Shown here in pieces: positions 19,202-28,188 of a DNA stretch of 64,000 nucleotides (the first letter of the stretch is position 1; every line of letters starts with the position of its first letter). Made by a program: the position numbers and the translations under genes. The stretch covers positions 1 to 64,000 of the forward strand of contig RPFO01000814.1 of NCBI GenBank assembly GCA_009746045.1, written 5' to 3'. This DNA is from Mesostigma viride (Eukaryota > Streptophyta > Mesostigmatophyceae > Mesostigmatales > Mesostigmataceae). The notes beneath the pieces were generated by a model. It did no database searches, was not told where the DNA came from, and saw only the letters and a program-made list of their open reading frames with translations.

Positions 19202-20512
19202 TTACAGGTACACGGCCGCCTGCCGCCCGGCGCCGACGTCCATCTTAGCCTCGAGCTCGCAAAACAGATACGAAGTGCACGCCCCGCCCGCCCCGTCCAC
19301 ACGCAAGGTAACGACTGCCGCAGTCCCGCGCAGGTCGAGTCCGCTCTGGTACTCGTTACCGGCACATGGCATGTTCAGGTGACAGGCCATGACGAAATTC
19401 TTGTCTCTCCAATCAGCGGTCGTGATCCCGTTTTTGGCACATGACAGCGAGTTACCTTGGTCGTTGAACGCGCTCATCAGGTTGGTCCACGCCTCTGTCA
19501 CGCCAATGCGATACGCGGGAGACTGGTGCGAACCGTTGATGTCAAACTGGAACTGCATATCCTTGTGCATAGCGGTATGGTCGAACATGACATCACCAGC
19601 TCCGTTCGCGACGTCATTGTCCGAGTTGACCTGGATAGCGAGAAGCTTGCTCGCGGATGCCGAAGAAAGGGTCGCCTTGATACTGTATGGCGCGGCACTG
19701 GCCGACTGCTTGGTCGACTGCCACGTCTTCCAGCGGAACGGCAAGGTCCCTCCCTCGGCCAACCGAGACGCAAAAATCTGCCCCACCAAGTCCTCCTGGA
19801 AACGGTACGTATCGATCGAGAAGTGGATGTCATCCAGCTTGAACCCGGGTCCAGCACAGGCTGGGACGGCAGCGGCGGCGCCATCCGCGGCGACTGCCGC
19901 TCCAGGGATCATGACACTCCCGTCCATCAGCGTGATCCTGATCTCGATTGGAGGGAAGAGACTGAGATCAATCACACGGGGGTCGCCAGACAGGAATCCT
20001 AGCCAATTGTCTATAACTCCGGGAATATTCGTGTGCATGGCGACGGCATCCTCCGTCCTTTCGGTCAGCGCGACGGTTGTGGTGTCATTTCCGGACCACC
20101 CTGCCGGGGCCTGTGCGTTGTCATGACCGAGGCCGCCGTGAACGGTCAGAAGGGTGCGATATAGTTGGTGGTAGTCATTGATGGAATCTACTGACTGGCC
20201 ACCGACCAAAACCTCAAGACGCCTGATCAACGACGACGTATACCTTGGAAATCTGCATAAGCCAGTCGTCGCCGCCTGAGATGCCTTGAAGTACATGGCA
20301 AAACTATGGAGATCTGCGAACCCGCTCGTTGGCAGCCGGACAGCCACCACAGACCCTTGCTTGATACCGGTGTTTGCTGACAACGTCGAGAGCTGTACGC
20401 GGGACGTAGAGTGCTGACCGAGCGCCTTGACAATGTACTGCATAGACTTGGGAATGGCACGATTATACCAAGAACCGTCGGAAGCCATGATTGCGTTTGT
20501 ATACCCATCCAC
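19202..20512 (-). CDS. Major capsid protein, polinton-like virus / virophage type (double jelly-roll, putative)
   Basis: 436 aa, starting MDGYTNAIM. Residues 85-115 contain LCRFPRYTSSLIRRLEVLVGGQSV followed by DYHQLYRTLL. This is the segment I associate with polinton-like virus capsids: a short strand, an S-L-I-x-R-x-x-V turn, N/G-G-Q, then a Y-x-Q-x-Y helix. The rest is beta-rich with many small residues and no membrane segment, as expected of a jelly-roll capsid. It would form the pseudohexameric capsomers. It sits downstream of the minor capsid and small basic protein genes on the same strand, 17 bp after the latter. The reading frame is intact. Family identity is from pattern recognition and should be confirmed by profile or structure comparison. 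Confidence 0.65.
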   Translation of the reverse strand: MDGYTNAIMASDGSWYNRAIPKSMQYIVKALGQHSTSRVQLSTLSANTGIKQGSVVAVRLPTSGFADLHSFAMYFKASQAATTGLCRFPRYTSSLIRRLEVLVGGQSVDSINDYHQLYRTLLTVHGGLGHDNAQAPAGWSGNDTTTVALTERTEDAVAMHTNIPGVIDNWLGFLSGDPRVIDLSLFPPIEIRITLMDGSVMIPGAAVAADGAAAAVPACAGPGFKLDDIHFSIDTYRFQEDLVGQIFASRLAEGGTLPFRWKTWQSTKQSASAAPYSIKATLSSASASKLLAIQVNSDNDVANGAGDVMFDHTAMHKDMQFQFDINGSHQSPAYRIGVTEAWTNLMSAFNDQGNSLSCAKNGITTADWRDKNFVMACHLNMPCAGNEYQSGLDLRGTAAVVTLRVDGAGGACTSYLFCELEAKMDVGAGRQAAVYL

Positions 20513-20529
20513 TTAGATAAAAATCCTGC

Positions 20530-20814
20530 CTAGTGCAGGAACTGGCCTAAGAGAGGATTCGCCGCCTTGTGCGCGTCGACCTTGCGTTCGAGGGAAGACA
20601 GCGCGTCCAGTCCGGTTTTGGCGACACGGTAAGCCGTCCCTAGAACAGGAGAACTCTCGATCAACTTGCTCGGGACATGCCCGAGAGCCGCATCTGCAGC
20701 CCCAGCGGCCGCTTTGACAAACCGCGCGCCGTCGCCGACTTTTCTAATGGCGTCCCCCGCAACATGTCCGATTTTGTGCACGGTACTAACAACTTTTCCG
20801 AAGTTAAGCTTCAT
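20530..20814 (-). CDS. Small basic amphipathic virion-like protein (adenovirus pX/pVI-like in position)
   Basis: 94 aa from MKLNFGKVVSTVHKIG. The frame is open further upstream, but this ATG overlaps the stop of the minor capsid gene as ATGA, so I chose it. It is Ala-, Lys- and Val-rich, with an amphipathic helix (residues about 5-45) and no Cys. Small basic or membrane-active proteins next to capsid genes occur in adenovirus-related and polinton-like elements. That parallel is positional only, and no catalytic motif is visible. Confidence 0.5.
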   Translation of the reverse strand: MKLNFGKVVSTVHKIGHVAGDAIRKVGDGARFVKAAAGAADAALGHVPSKLIESSPVLGTAYRVAKTGLDALSSLERKVDAHKAANPLLGQFLH

Positions 20815-21665
20815 TCGTCGTCGACGTTTATATCTGAACGTTGAGATATTCTTCTGGCGGGCAGAGATTCCCCGCCCAGCGCCATGTATCTCAGCACGCT
20901 CCCGATCTTCCGCGCCTCCACACCCATGGCCTTCTGTGGCGAGATTCGGAAACTGAGCTGGACCACCCAATCGCTATACAATTGGATAGGCGAATCGTCC
21001 TCGTCTAACAGGCGGAGGCTGATGTACCGCGGAGAATCCCGCATGTGCTGCCATAACGGGGTCTGCGCCTGCCATACGATCGGTTCCAGGAACTTGCTCA
21101 GGTTAGGACAGCAGGCAAGCAGCCCACCATACACTGCCCCATTAGTCGCAGACACCACGTTCCCTCGCACGATGTCCGCGTACACATAGACGGCCCGCAG
21201 ACGTCCGTTAGTAGCTGGCCGGTTGCTGACAACCACGGACTGGTCATTGGACACGTGAACGCCCGGTGTCAGCCCCAGGACCCGCCCAACAGATTCGCCG
21301 ACTCGTAGCTGGAACGGAGAACTAGCAGCAAACGTGTACAGGCTGTTCGCGCGGTCGTACGTGACCACGAACGAGCTGTCGATAGTCTGCAATACTGTCT
21401 TGATATTGTGACGGTTCTCGATGGTCGTCCAAGACCCGAATGGCAGCGAGACGGTGTGCGTCGTCTGCATCGTGACCTCAAACGAACTGTTGTTTCGGTT
21501 GATGTGCGTCTGTTCAAACGGAATTGTCAGCAAGGTCAACCCAACATCGTGATAATCCTCTAGTAGACCGGCGGGGATGTCCCACACTGGATCATGGAGA
21601 TTGCCCCTCGTCCTGTTCTCGCTTCGTAGGGTCAGCGTCCGGCACTCCTGCACGTGGTCCCTCAT
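20811..21665 (-). CDS. Minor capsid (penton-like) protein, polinton-like virus type (putative)
   Basis: 284 aa, starting MRDHVQECRTL. Residues about 60-130 show an N-x-N-x-S-F-E-V strand, LPFGSWTTIENRHN, then FVVTYDRANSLYTF and VGRVLGLTPG. This resembles the helix-strand-G-x-L-G arrangement I associate with minor capsid/penton proteins of virophage and polinton-like viruses. VYVYADIV follows near residue 165. It would occupy capsid vertices. It overlaps the next gene by four bases and the preceding 101-aa ORF by 74 bases. The frame is intact. Confidence 0.6.
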   Translation of the reverse strand: MRDHVQECRTLTLRSENRTRGNLHDPVWDIPAGLLEDYHDVGLTLLTIPFEQTHINRNNSSFEVTMQTTHTVSLPFGSWTTIENRHNIKTVLQTIDSSFVVTYDRANSLYTFAASSPFQLRVGESVGRVLGLTPGVHVSNDQSVVVSNRPATNGRLRAVYVYADIVRGNVVSATNGAVYGGLLACCPNLSKFLEPIVWQAQTPLWQHMRDSPRYISLRLLDEDDSPIQLYSDWVVQLSFRISPQKAMGVEARKIGSVLRYMALGGESLPARRISQRSDINVDDE

Positions 21666-21897
21666 TCTCTGTTATAAGCTCGGATTTTATCTGATTACTG
21701 CCGTGAACAACGACCTTCCCCTCGCTGCCCGCGAGACCTCGTGCGCTACGTTTGAGCTGTCGCCTCTCCTTCCCAGTCAGCGGCCGACTCCGGCAATAGA
21801 GCATAGCAGACTCCAGAAATTCTCGCTGGACGTCGGGATACAGGATCATCCATTGGGCGATCTGCAGCATCTCGGCATCCGACAGTTCCATAGACAT
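21592..21897 (-). CDS. Hypothetical 101-aa protein in the virus remnant
   Basis: It starts MSMELSDAEMLQIAQW, has a helical N-terminal half with LYPDVQREFLESAM, and a charged C-terminal half rich in Lys, Arg and Glu. No domain was recognised. It overlaps the minor capsid gene start by 74 bases and lies 19 bp after the C2H2 fragment, so it fits the compact virus gene order. Confidence 0.45.
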   Translation of the reverse strand: MSMELSDAEMLQIAQWMILYPDVQREFLESAMLYCRSRPLTGKERRQLKRSARGLAGSEGKVVVHGSNQIKSELITENEGPRAGVPDADPTKREQDEGQSP

Positions 21898-21916
21898 TGA
21901 AATCGTTTATATTTGC

Positions 21917-22080
21917 TTAGAAAATTATCCGCGAGCTCGGACCAGCCCCTTTATCGCCCACAGGAACGCCTTCCGTCACGTGATGTTTGTCTCGCAAGTG
22001 GATATTCAGCCTTCGATCATTGACAAATGTGTTCTTGCAACCCGGGACCGTGCAGCTAACCCTGTCAGTCACGCTGGCTA
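21917..22080 (-). pseudogene. C2H2 zinc-finger protein, C-terminal fragment cut by an LTR
   Basis: The remaining 54 or so codons contain CTVPGCKNTF...HLRDKHH, a C-x4-C-x12-H-x4-H finger, and end GAGPSSRIIF. The frame runs into the LTR at 22081, which supplies no native start. The upstream half of the gene is not found beyond the LTR or the whole element. Small zinc-finger proteins are common in such viruses; DNA binding is inference. Confidence 0.55.
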
Positions 22081-22724
22081 AGTTAGAAAGAGCTCCCAAC
22101 GGGTGTGAGCTCTTGGTCTTTCACAGCGCGTCTTAGCCAATGTTGCAAGGCAGCAACCTTAAATCTGTTCACCAGGCCACGACCACAATGGGCACTTCCA
22201 CGACCAAGGTGGCACCCACGGTTCGTGCTTTCCGAGATAGCTGGTCATCCCCCATGACCAAGCTATATCCTTGCGTTGTTCCTCGTTCCCATCGGCATGA
22301 CGAGGCACGTGCAGGCGTGCAGGCAAATCCACAACGTCCACTGGCATCAGCGCAGAGCCAGGACGTACTGGATTTGCCTAGACTCTGCAACCTAGGAAGC
22401 ACAGGACCTGTCACAAGCCTGCAAGGCCTAGTATCCTTGCAGCCTTGTGCCAGTGCCAGTACCCTACTAGTCACAGGCTGCTGCTCCTCCTGGCCTACGT
22501 GGACCACAGTCACGTGATAGACAGGCTAAGCCTGTGCAGGCACGGCCTGCCACGTGTCCTGTCCACTACACCAGAGGACTGCACCCTAGTCGGCCACGGA
22601 TGGCTAGGACTTCGGGACTTGATATCTTTCTTGTCCCTTGTCTGTTTCAGGCGGTCAGCACGGCGTTGGAAAGGTCTTTCCAAACTGTATCCACTTAGCA
22701 TATTGGTTGCCCAAAATGCTAACT
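22081..22724 (-). repeat. 3' LTR of element B
   Basis: 644 bp, starting AGTTAG and ending CTAACT, so the ends are inverted copies of each other. It is matched by 30806-31453 with several substitutions and short indels. Confidence 0.9.
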
Positions 22725-22849
22725 CCAACCCTTTCTTCTTTTGGAGCTGGACCAGCTTGAAACAAGCCTAACCTTGCTTGTGCTCACTCAGCCACAGACC
22801 GCTTGGTCCCTTGGGATTGATCAGATCTGATAGGGCCCAGGGTCCTGCC

Positions 22850-23055
22850 AGTTACGTTAAATAGTGACGGAACCTTTTGCCGCCTGAGGCAAATCGGTCC
22901 GTAACACTATTTTGCCCGGAATAACCACTTCCGAGCACCCAAGTTAATTCGGCCGAATTAACTTGGGTGCTCGGAAGTGGTTATTCCGGGCAAAATAGTG
23001 TTACGGACCGATTTGCCTCAGGCGGCAAAAGGTTCCGTCACTATTTAACGTAACT
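22850..23055. repeat. Palindromic repeat P1
   Basis: A perfect 2 x 103-bp palindrome centred at 22952/22953 (TTCGG|CCGAA). It begins AGTTACG and ends CGTAACT. Confidence 0.9.
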
Positions 23056-23187
23056 AAAACCTGGCCTCGTGGAGGGGGGACGAAGAGCCCGAGACATCCG
23101 CCTAGGCCGCTGAGCACGCACCACTAAATGCGCCGGAGCTGCCTCAGTGAGGATTCGAACCCTTGACCTCCAAGGTGCACGGGTTTT

Positions 23188-23393
23188 AGTTACGTTAAAT
23201 AGTGACGGAACCTTTTGCCGCCTGAGGCAAATCGGTCCGTAACACTATTTTGCCCGGAATAACCACTTCCGAGCACCCAAGTTAATTCGGCCGAATTAAC
23301 TTGGGTGCTCGGAAGTGGTTATTCCGGGCAAAATAGTGTTACGGACCGATTTGCCTCAGGCGGCAAAAGGTTCCGTCACTATTTAACGTAACT
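23188..23393. repeat. Palindromic repeat P2
   Basis: The same 206-bp palindrome as P1, forming the centre of the composite inverted repeat. Confidence 0.9.
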
Positions 23394-23524
23394 AAAACCC
23401 GTGCACCTTGGAGGTCAGGGGTTCGAATCCTCACTGAGGCAGCTCCGGCGCATTTAGTGGTGCGTGCTCAGCGGCCTAGGCGGATGTCTCGGGCTCTTCG
23501 TCCCCCTCCACGAGGCCAGGTTTT
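23394..23524 (+). repeat. Spacer S' with a tRNA 3'-half-like sequence
   Basis: It contains GGGGTTCGAATCC (a T-arm/B-box match) followed by TCACTGAGGCA, the layout of a tRNA 3' half from T-stem to acceptor strand. The T-stem pairs at four of five positions. No 5' half with D-arm is present, so this is not a working tRNA gene. The reverse complement is at 23056-23187. It could be a captured tRNA fragment or a SINE-like piece. Confidence 0.5.
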
Positions 23525-23730
23525 AGTTACGTTAAATAGTGACGGAACCTTTTGCCGCCTGAGGCAAATCGGTCCGTAACACTATTTTGCCCGGAATAAC
23601 CACTTCCGAGCACCCAAGTTAATTCGGCCGAATTAACTTGGGTGCTCGGAAGTGGTTATTCCGGGCAAAATAGTGTTACGGACCGATTTGCCTCAGGCGG
23701 CAAAAGGTTCCGTCACTATTTAACGTAACT
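23525..23730. repeat. Palindromic repeat P3
   Basis: The third identical 206-bp palindrome. Its AACT end is followed directly by the CTGCC duplication. Confidence 0.9.
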
Positions 23731-23735
23731 CTGCC

Positions 23736-24615
23736 TCCTTTTGGGAAACAACATATACGCCCTTGGACCAGGCTAGGTGTTCTGGCCAGTGAATCAGAGG
23801 TCACCCCAGGTTATCCCCTGACCCCTTGGTCAGCTCCCAACCTTTCCTTGGGAACTTGGTGTTAGATTAAAGTCAAGGCACATTACCTAGTCCAATGGCT
23901 GGGATTAAAGGATGCCAAGAACGTATTATTGTGAGTTCCTGATCTTTCACAGTTATCACAGGCGCCCGTTCTTATGGCGCCCGCCTTGGCCAGCCTTTCC
24001 CTTTTTATGCTCAAAGAGACTCAGGTAGCACCTATACAAATACTGCCTCATTGGGGAGCCCATGTCTTCACTGGGTGTTAAGCCCAGGAATCACTCATGC
24101 CAGGCTGTGGCTCTGCTGGGGAATTGAACCCCACCCCAACCTCCAGGTTTATAGGTGACCTGGAACTTCACAAGAGAAACATTACAACCATGAAACAACA
24201 TGAGAGATGACATGATTATGTTTTATTCAAGCATTATATAACCCAGAATGTGGCTCCCTGGCAACCATGTTCCACATGGTCACACAACCAGGTTCTTTAT
24301 TAGCAACAGGTTGGAAACAAGCACTAGAAAACATATATACAGCAACCTGTAAGAACCAGCATTCGGGTTGCCCTTGCATGGCCTAACTGTTTGAGGCCAA
24401 AGGCGTCGACTTAAGTCCTGGCGACTCTTCTGAACCCCATGGGGAGGGCCAGGCATGATTCTCAGCTGGTAGGAGTGACATTCCACACCAACTCCTGTCC
24501 AGGAGGGTGTACCTAACCCTGAAGGACCGGCTGTCAACCAGTAAGCACCAGTCACCACTTGGTACTTTGGTCAAGCAGCCCACTGGGGCACCCAAGCTGA
24601 AGCAAGGCCTGGTCT
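23736..24615 (-). other. 3' noncoding region of element B
   Basis: No domain-bearing ORF was found. It contains the paired GGGCGCC motif (minus strand, 23961-23982) also found in element A. The rest shows no recognisable feature. Confidence 0.6.
23961..23982 (-). repeat. Paired GGGCGCC motif in the element B 3' region
   Basis: On the minus strand the two copies are separated by ATAAGAAC. Element A has the same pair separated by GTAAGAC. The similarity of both motif and spacing stands out against a diverged noncoding background. Confidence 0.55.
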
Positions 24616-27600
24616 CTATGGCCGCCCGTGTAAGGGGTCCATGAGCCCACGGAGCAGGGGGTACTGCCTCTCCGCCTTCTCCTCCAGCTTGGTGAGGGCA
24701 TCTGCAGGGTTGTCCACACCAGGCACATGTTCAATGTGAGCTAGGTAGGACATCTCCTTGAGCAACAAGTAGTCAAGGTCCCTGCTCCTGGCCAGCTGCC
24801 TGTGCACAAATTGCACCATGCCCATGCTATCAGTCCTCACCAGTGTGTGCAGCTGCAACCTACAGGAAGCCACTTGACATAGCTGGTAGAAGAGCTCCCT
24901 CAAGTAAAGAGCAGTATGCAGCCCTTCACAGATTGCCCTGCACTCAGCAATATCACTGCTGGGTGTAACCCTGTTCTGCAACCGACTGTACCAGGTAACA
25001 AGTGAGGTGTGATCTTGCTCCAGGGTAACTAATGCTGCTGCCCTGCCCCTGACCTCTGTGACCTTCCTATTATCCATAGAACTGTCCACATAGAGAACCA
25101 TGTCAAGGGGCTTGTACAAATCCACAGGACCCAGTATGAGAGGGGGAGACATCATGACAGCCTGCACCACACTCTCAGCACCCACCTCAACCAGCTGGGA
25201 ATCAGTAAGTCGACTCAGAACCAGCAAGTCAGGGGCACATATACTTGCAAGCCATGCCAGCATGCCCCTGATGGTAGCACACCTAGCCTGCGTGATGGGC
25301 TCCTGCAATGCATCTACAATCTGCTGTGGGTAGTCCTTACCACCCTCCATCCTGATGAACCACGAGCCCTTGGCTTGGAACAACGTAGCCTGCATGCCAC
25401 AGAAGACCATAGGCTCATTCTCCACCATGTGCTGTATCTTACCCAGCTCAAACCGCTTCTGGATCTTAGCCAAGACAGCCTCAACCCAGTCTGGTGGACC
25501 TATGAGATGCAGGTCATCACCATGCAGTGAGGCAAAGACAGGAAGGCCATTGTGGGACCCTTGGAACAAACAGGGATCCACTGGAGACACAGAAAACCCA
25601 CAAGTATTCTTCAAGAATTTCTCTAGGCTCTTTCTCCAGATAATGGGACTGGACCTGAGACCTTCCAACCCTTTCAGAATTCTCAGGTACCTGGCCTTTA
25701 TCTCTGCTCTCCATACAGCAGGTACAGTCACAAAGAAAGGAGGGATATCTCTCCAAGTCTGCCTAGCCTGATCTTGGTCACCCTTGAGAAAAGCCCTCTT
25801 GAAATCAATCAGCACAGAGCTATAGGGCACACCCTTAACCAGAAAAGACAGAAATATACACAGCAGAATCCTCCACGTGTCATGCAGCATCCCTGGAGTA
25901 TAGAGCTCCTCATCTAACAACTGGCCAGTGCCATGATACTCGGTTACAACTGGTCTGACATGTGGCACCTGGACACCATCTACCTCCTTGAGCTTGAGGA
26001 CAAACATCAATCTGAGCAGCTGGTGAACTTCTGGCAGCTCATCCACAGGTTCTGCACAGTTGGAAACTATCCACTCATGCCCAGAAGCAACAAAGCCAAG
26101 AGTCCATGCCTTAGCCATCTTGGGGCTCTGCATCATCTCGACTAGCTGGCGCCAGGGAATAGGACTGTGAGCAGCTATCTGGTACCTGTTTACCCCTAAC
26201 TGCCGTGGATCAAAGGTGGTTGGGATTATCAACAGGTCCTCAGCTATGGGCTCCTGACCTTGAGGACCCTCAGCTGGCTGACTCCTAACAGCCTTCACCG
26301 CCACTGCAAGACCCTGGGAATAGTGATATCTTTCAAGGGGGAGGCTGCCCCTGCCTTCTAGTGCCAACTCATCAGAGGTCAAAGTAACCCCTGGCATGCA
26401 CAAGAAGTTCTGACCCAGAATGGCAGGCCCCTGATAGCCCTCTACCACACAGAACGTGGTGGGCACCCCTAAGATAGGCACACTCACTTCCCCAAGGATC
26501 TTCATGGACACCTTTCCTGAGAAATCAGACACAGCAAGGCAACTGGGATGGGACATCTGTAAGCCTACAGCATCCTCTTCCCTGATGACAGACACCTGTG
26601 AGTTGGTATCTACCTCCATTGTAGCTGCCCAGCACGACCCCCACCCCGTGAGCTTGGATACCTTGGGATCATGTTTGCTGCGCATGAGTGCTCGGATGAC
26701 GTCCGCCATGAGAGGCCCCCGGGCCTTAGGTGGCTGCCCCGTCCCCTCTGGCCTTGTGACAGTTGCTTCAGCAGCCTCCTCCTGCTCGTCATCTTCCAGC
26801 AGGGACAGACCATCATCCACCACCAGAGGATTGTTAGCTGCTGCTGCCTGGCTCTGGCCTGGCTCCTCAACCCAGCTGGGAGGGCCTGGCCCGTCTGCAG
26901 GCCAGATTGCATGTGGCCTTCTTTCCTTGACATGAGCCCAGGACAACCTGTACACGTGCCTTGGATCCTTTTCCAAAGCCACCAGGCAAGATCTGTTAGC
27001 TTCTTCCACACGAGTGACAACCCCATCCTGCCACTTCCCCCGCTTGCCTGGAATAGATGGTTCCTTCCACATCCTGACCTTCAGCCCCACCTGAGGCCTC
27101 AGCACATTCCAGTTCTTGTCCTTACGTCTCAGCTGGGCAAATAACCTATCTGCCTTCCTAAGACTGGCCTGCACCACGTTCTCAGGCAACAAGCTATACT
27201 GCAGGGCCAGGGGAGAGACAGCCACACCATCAAAGTAATAGTTAACCCTGTGGTTCAGCTGCTCTTCTATCCCCTTACACCAGGCTGCCCTCTCTAAGGC
27301 AGATGCCACAAGTGGCACTGACTCTGCTGCTAGCACCACTGTCTTCACTTCACGTATGGATCTCTCTACAGCCCCTTGCTGCCCATGACTCTCCCTGGGG
27401 ACTACTACCAGCTTACAAGGCAGCTGGTCCTGATGCTTGAGCAAACAGTCAAACTGCAAGTCTGCCTGCACACTCTTGCACACCCCAAAGCCTGGGATCA
27501 GGGCCTTCATACCCAACAACAAGTGGTGCTCCTGCATACCAGGCAGAACGTCTATCAGCCTGTATCTGCTGAACCTGTCCACCCCCACCAATATATACAA

Positions 27601-28188
27601 GCCCCTGATATGCTGGATATCCATCTGGATGTCGCCACGCTCCCTAGCAGGCTCCCTAGCATGGGACTGAGGTGGGTGAACAGCATTCTCCTGGCAACCA
27701 CAGTTCTCAGCAGCAGCCTGGCAAGCCTCCCACAAAGGCTCCCTACCTAGCTTCCAAGCAAACATTGCTGCCTGCCCAGAATGCCCAAACATATGATGCA
27801 ATCTATGGCCAGCCTCAGCATAGCTCAGCACTCTGTCAGTACTGACCTGGCGAGACGTCTGAACCGTGTGTGGGGACACATGATCCACTCCTGAGGTTCC
27901 AGGGCTTCCCTGCAGGCCGTCCTGACGCCCCAAGTCAGGCCCTGCACCCTGGACCGCTCCAGGCCCTTCCAGCAAGGTCCCTTGGCCCTCCAGGCCAGCA
28001 CCTGCTGGAGACCCACCACCTGCATGAGGCATAGGGAATTCAGCTGCAGCATTGTTATTGCAATCCAGTGGAAGAACAACATCTTTACACCCTTGGTGCT
28101 GCACAAGGGGCACACCCCCGTCCTTATGTACATCCAGCACACCTTCCCCAAGGGGTGATTGACTATTTACAGGGGATGATGTAGCTAG
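24616..28188 (-). CDS. pol: Element B pol: integrase, retropepsin-like domain, RT, RNase H (intact frame)
   Basis: About 1190 codons without interruption from just after the gag UGA. The integrase has HHMFGH and a C-x-C pair, DIQHIRG, VQADLQF, and ESHGQQGAVER with a 29-residue Asp-Glu spacing. The retropepsin-like motif MEVDTNSQVSVI (near 26612) has partner PAILGQNFL. The RT has LIDFKRAFLKGD and ASLHGDDLHLIGP (HGDD, near 25520). RNase H has LYVDSSMDNRK, ECRAICEGLH, VRTDSMGMVQF and HVPGVDNPADALTKL. No protease motif lies upstream of the integrase. Being uninterrupted, it shows that the order integrase-protease-RT-RNase H is real and not an assembly product. Expression would require readthrough of the UGA at 28189-28191. 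Confidence 0.92.
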   Translation of the reverse strand, partial: LATSSPVNSQSPLGEGVLDVHKDGGVPLVQHQGCKDVVLPLDCNNNAAAEFPMPHAGGGSPAGAGLEGQGTLLEGPGAVQGAGPDLGRQDGLQGSPGTSGVDHVSPHTVQTSRQVSTDRVLSYAEAGHRLHHMFGHSGQAAMFAWKLGREPLWEACQAAAENCGCQENAVHPPQSHAREPARERGDIQMDIQHIRGLYILVGVDRFSRYRLIDVLPGMQEHHLLLGMKALIPGFGVCKSVQADLQFDCLLKHQDQLPCKLVVVPRESHGQQGAVERSIREVKTVVLAAESVPLVASALERAAWCKGIEEQLNHRVNYYFDGVAVSPLALQYSLLPENVVQASLRKADRLFAQLRRKDKNWNVLRPQVGLKVRMWKEPSIPGKRGKWQDGVVTRVEEANRSCLVALEKDPRHVYRLSWAHVKERRPHAIWPADGPGPPSWVEEPGQSQAAAANNPLVVDDGLSLLEDDEQEEAAEATVTRPEGTGQPPKARGPLMADVIRALMRSKHDPKVSKLTGWGSCWAATMEVDTNSQVSVIREEDAVGLQMSHPSCLAVSDFSGKVSMKILGEVSVPILGVPTTFCVVEGYQGPAILGQNFLCMPGVTLTSDELALEGRGSLPLERYHYSQGLAVAVKAVRSQPAEGPQGQEPIAEDLLIIPTTFDPRQLGVNRYQIAAHSPIPWRQLVEMMQSPKMAKAWTLGFVASGHEWIVSNCAEPVDELPEVHQLLRLMFVLKLKEVDGVQVPHVRPVVTEYHGTGQLLDEELYTPGMLHDTWRILLCIFLSFLVKGVPYSSVLIDFKRAFLKGDQDQARQTWRDIPPFFVTVPAVWRAEIKARYLRILKGLEGLRSSPIIWRKSLEKFLKNTCGFSVSPVDPCLFQGSHNGLPVFASLHGDDLHLIGPPDWVEAVLAKIQKRFELGKIQHMVENEPMVFCGMQATLFQAKGSWFIRMEGGKDYPQQIVDALQEPITQARCATIRGMLAWLASICAPDLLVLSRLTDSQLVEVGAESVVQAVMMSPPLILGPVDLYKPLDMVLYVDSSMDNRKVTEVRGRAAALVTLEQDHTSLVTWYSRLQNRVTPSSDIAECRAICEGLHTALYLRELFYQLCQVASCRLQLHTLVRTDSMGMVQFVHRQLARSRDLDYLLLKEMSYLAHIEHVPGVDNPADALTKLEEKAERQYPLLRGLMDPLHGRP

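Larger units (their letters stand above)
9601..22080 (-). mobile_element. Polinton-like virus / virophage-type endogenous remnant (interrupted)
   Basis: Excluding the LTR element at 11062-18868, about 4.7 kb remains with genes all on the minus strand: C2H2 fragment, 101-aa ORF, minor capsid-like, small basic protein, major capsid-like, Ig-repeat fibre-like. Spacing is tight, with one ATGA overlap and one 74-bp overlap, as in small dsDNA viruses. The adjacent pair of major and minor jelly-roll-type capsid proteins is the hallmark of polinton-like viruses and virophages. No polymerase, ATPase, protease or integrase gene is present, and terminal repeats were not found, so this is a morphogenesis-module fragment. 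The C2H2 gene is cut by the LTR at 22081 and the fibre gene appears truncated near 9601. Confidence 0.65.
22850..23730. mobile_element. Composite palindromic element with three 206-bp perfect palindromes
   Basis: It has the form P-S-P-S'-P. Each P (22850-23055, 23188-23393, 23525-23730) is a 206-bp palindrome starting AGTTACG and ending CGTAACT. S (23056-23187) and S' (23394-23524) are reverse complements of each other apart from small indels. The whole 881 bp is thus itself an inverted repeat centred on the middle P. CTGCC precedes it (22845-22849) and follows it (23731-23735), so the unit was inserted once. The AGTT/AACT ends and 5-bp duplication match the LTR elements in this window, so the P units look like palindromic LTRs of a small derivative. 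It sits in the 3' noncoding region of element B. Confidence 0.85.

Noticed and set aside
22081-22724. Solo LTR independent of the right-hand copy
   Set aside because: The minus-strand gag-pol between the two copies, the polypurine tract at 22725-22742 and the CGTATTA start at 30805 show that they are a pair.
23394-23524. Functional tRNA gene
   Set aside because: Only a 3' half is present; there is no D-arm or matching 5' acceptor strand, and a T-stem pair is broken.
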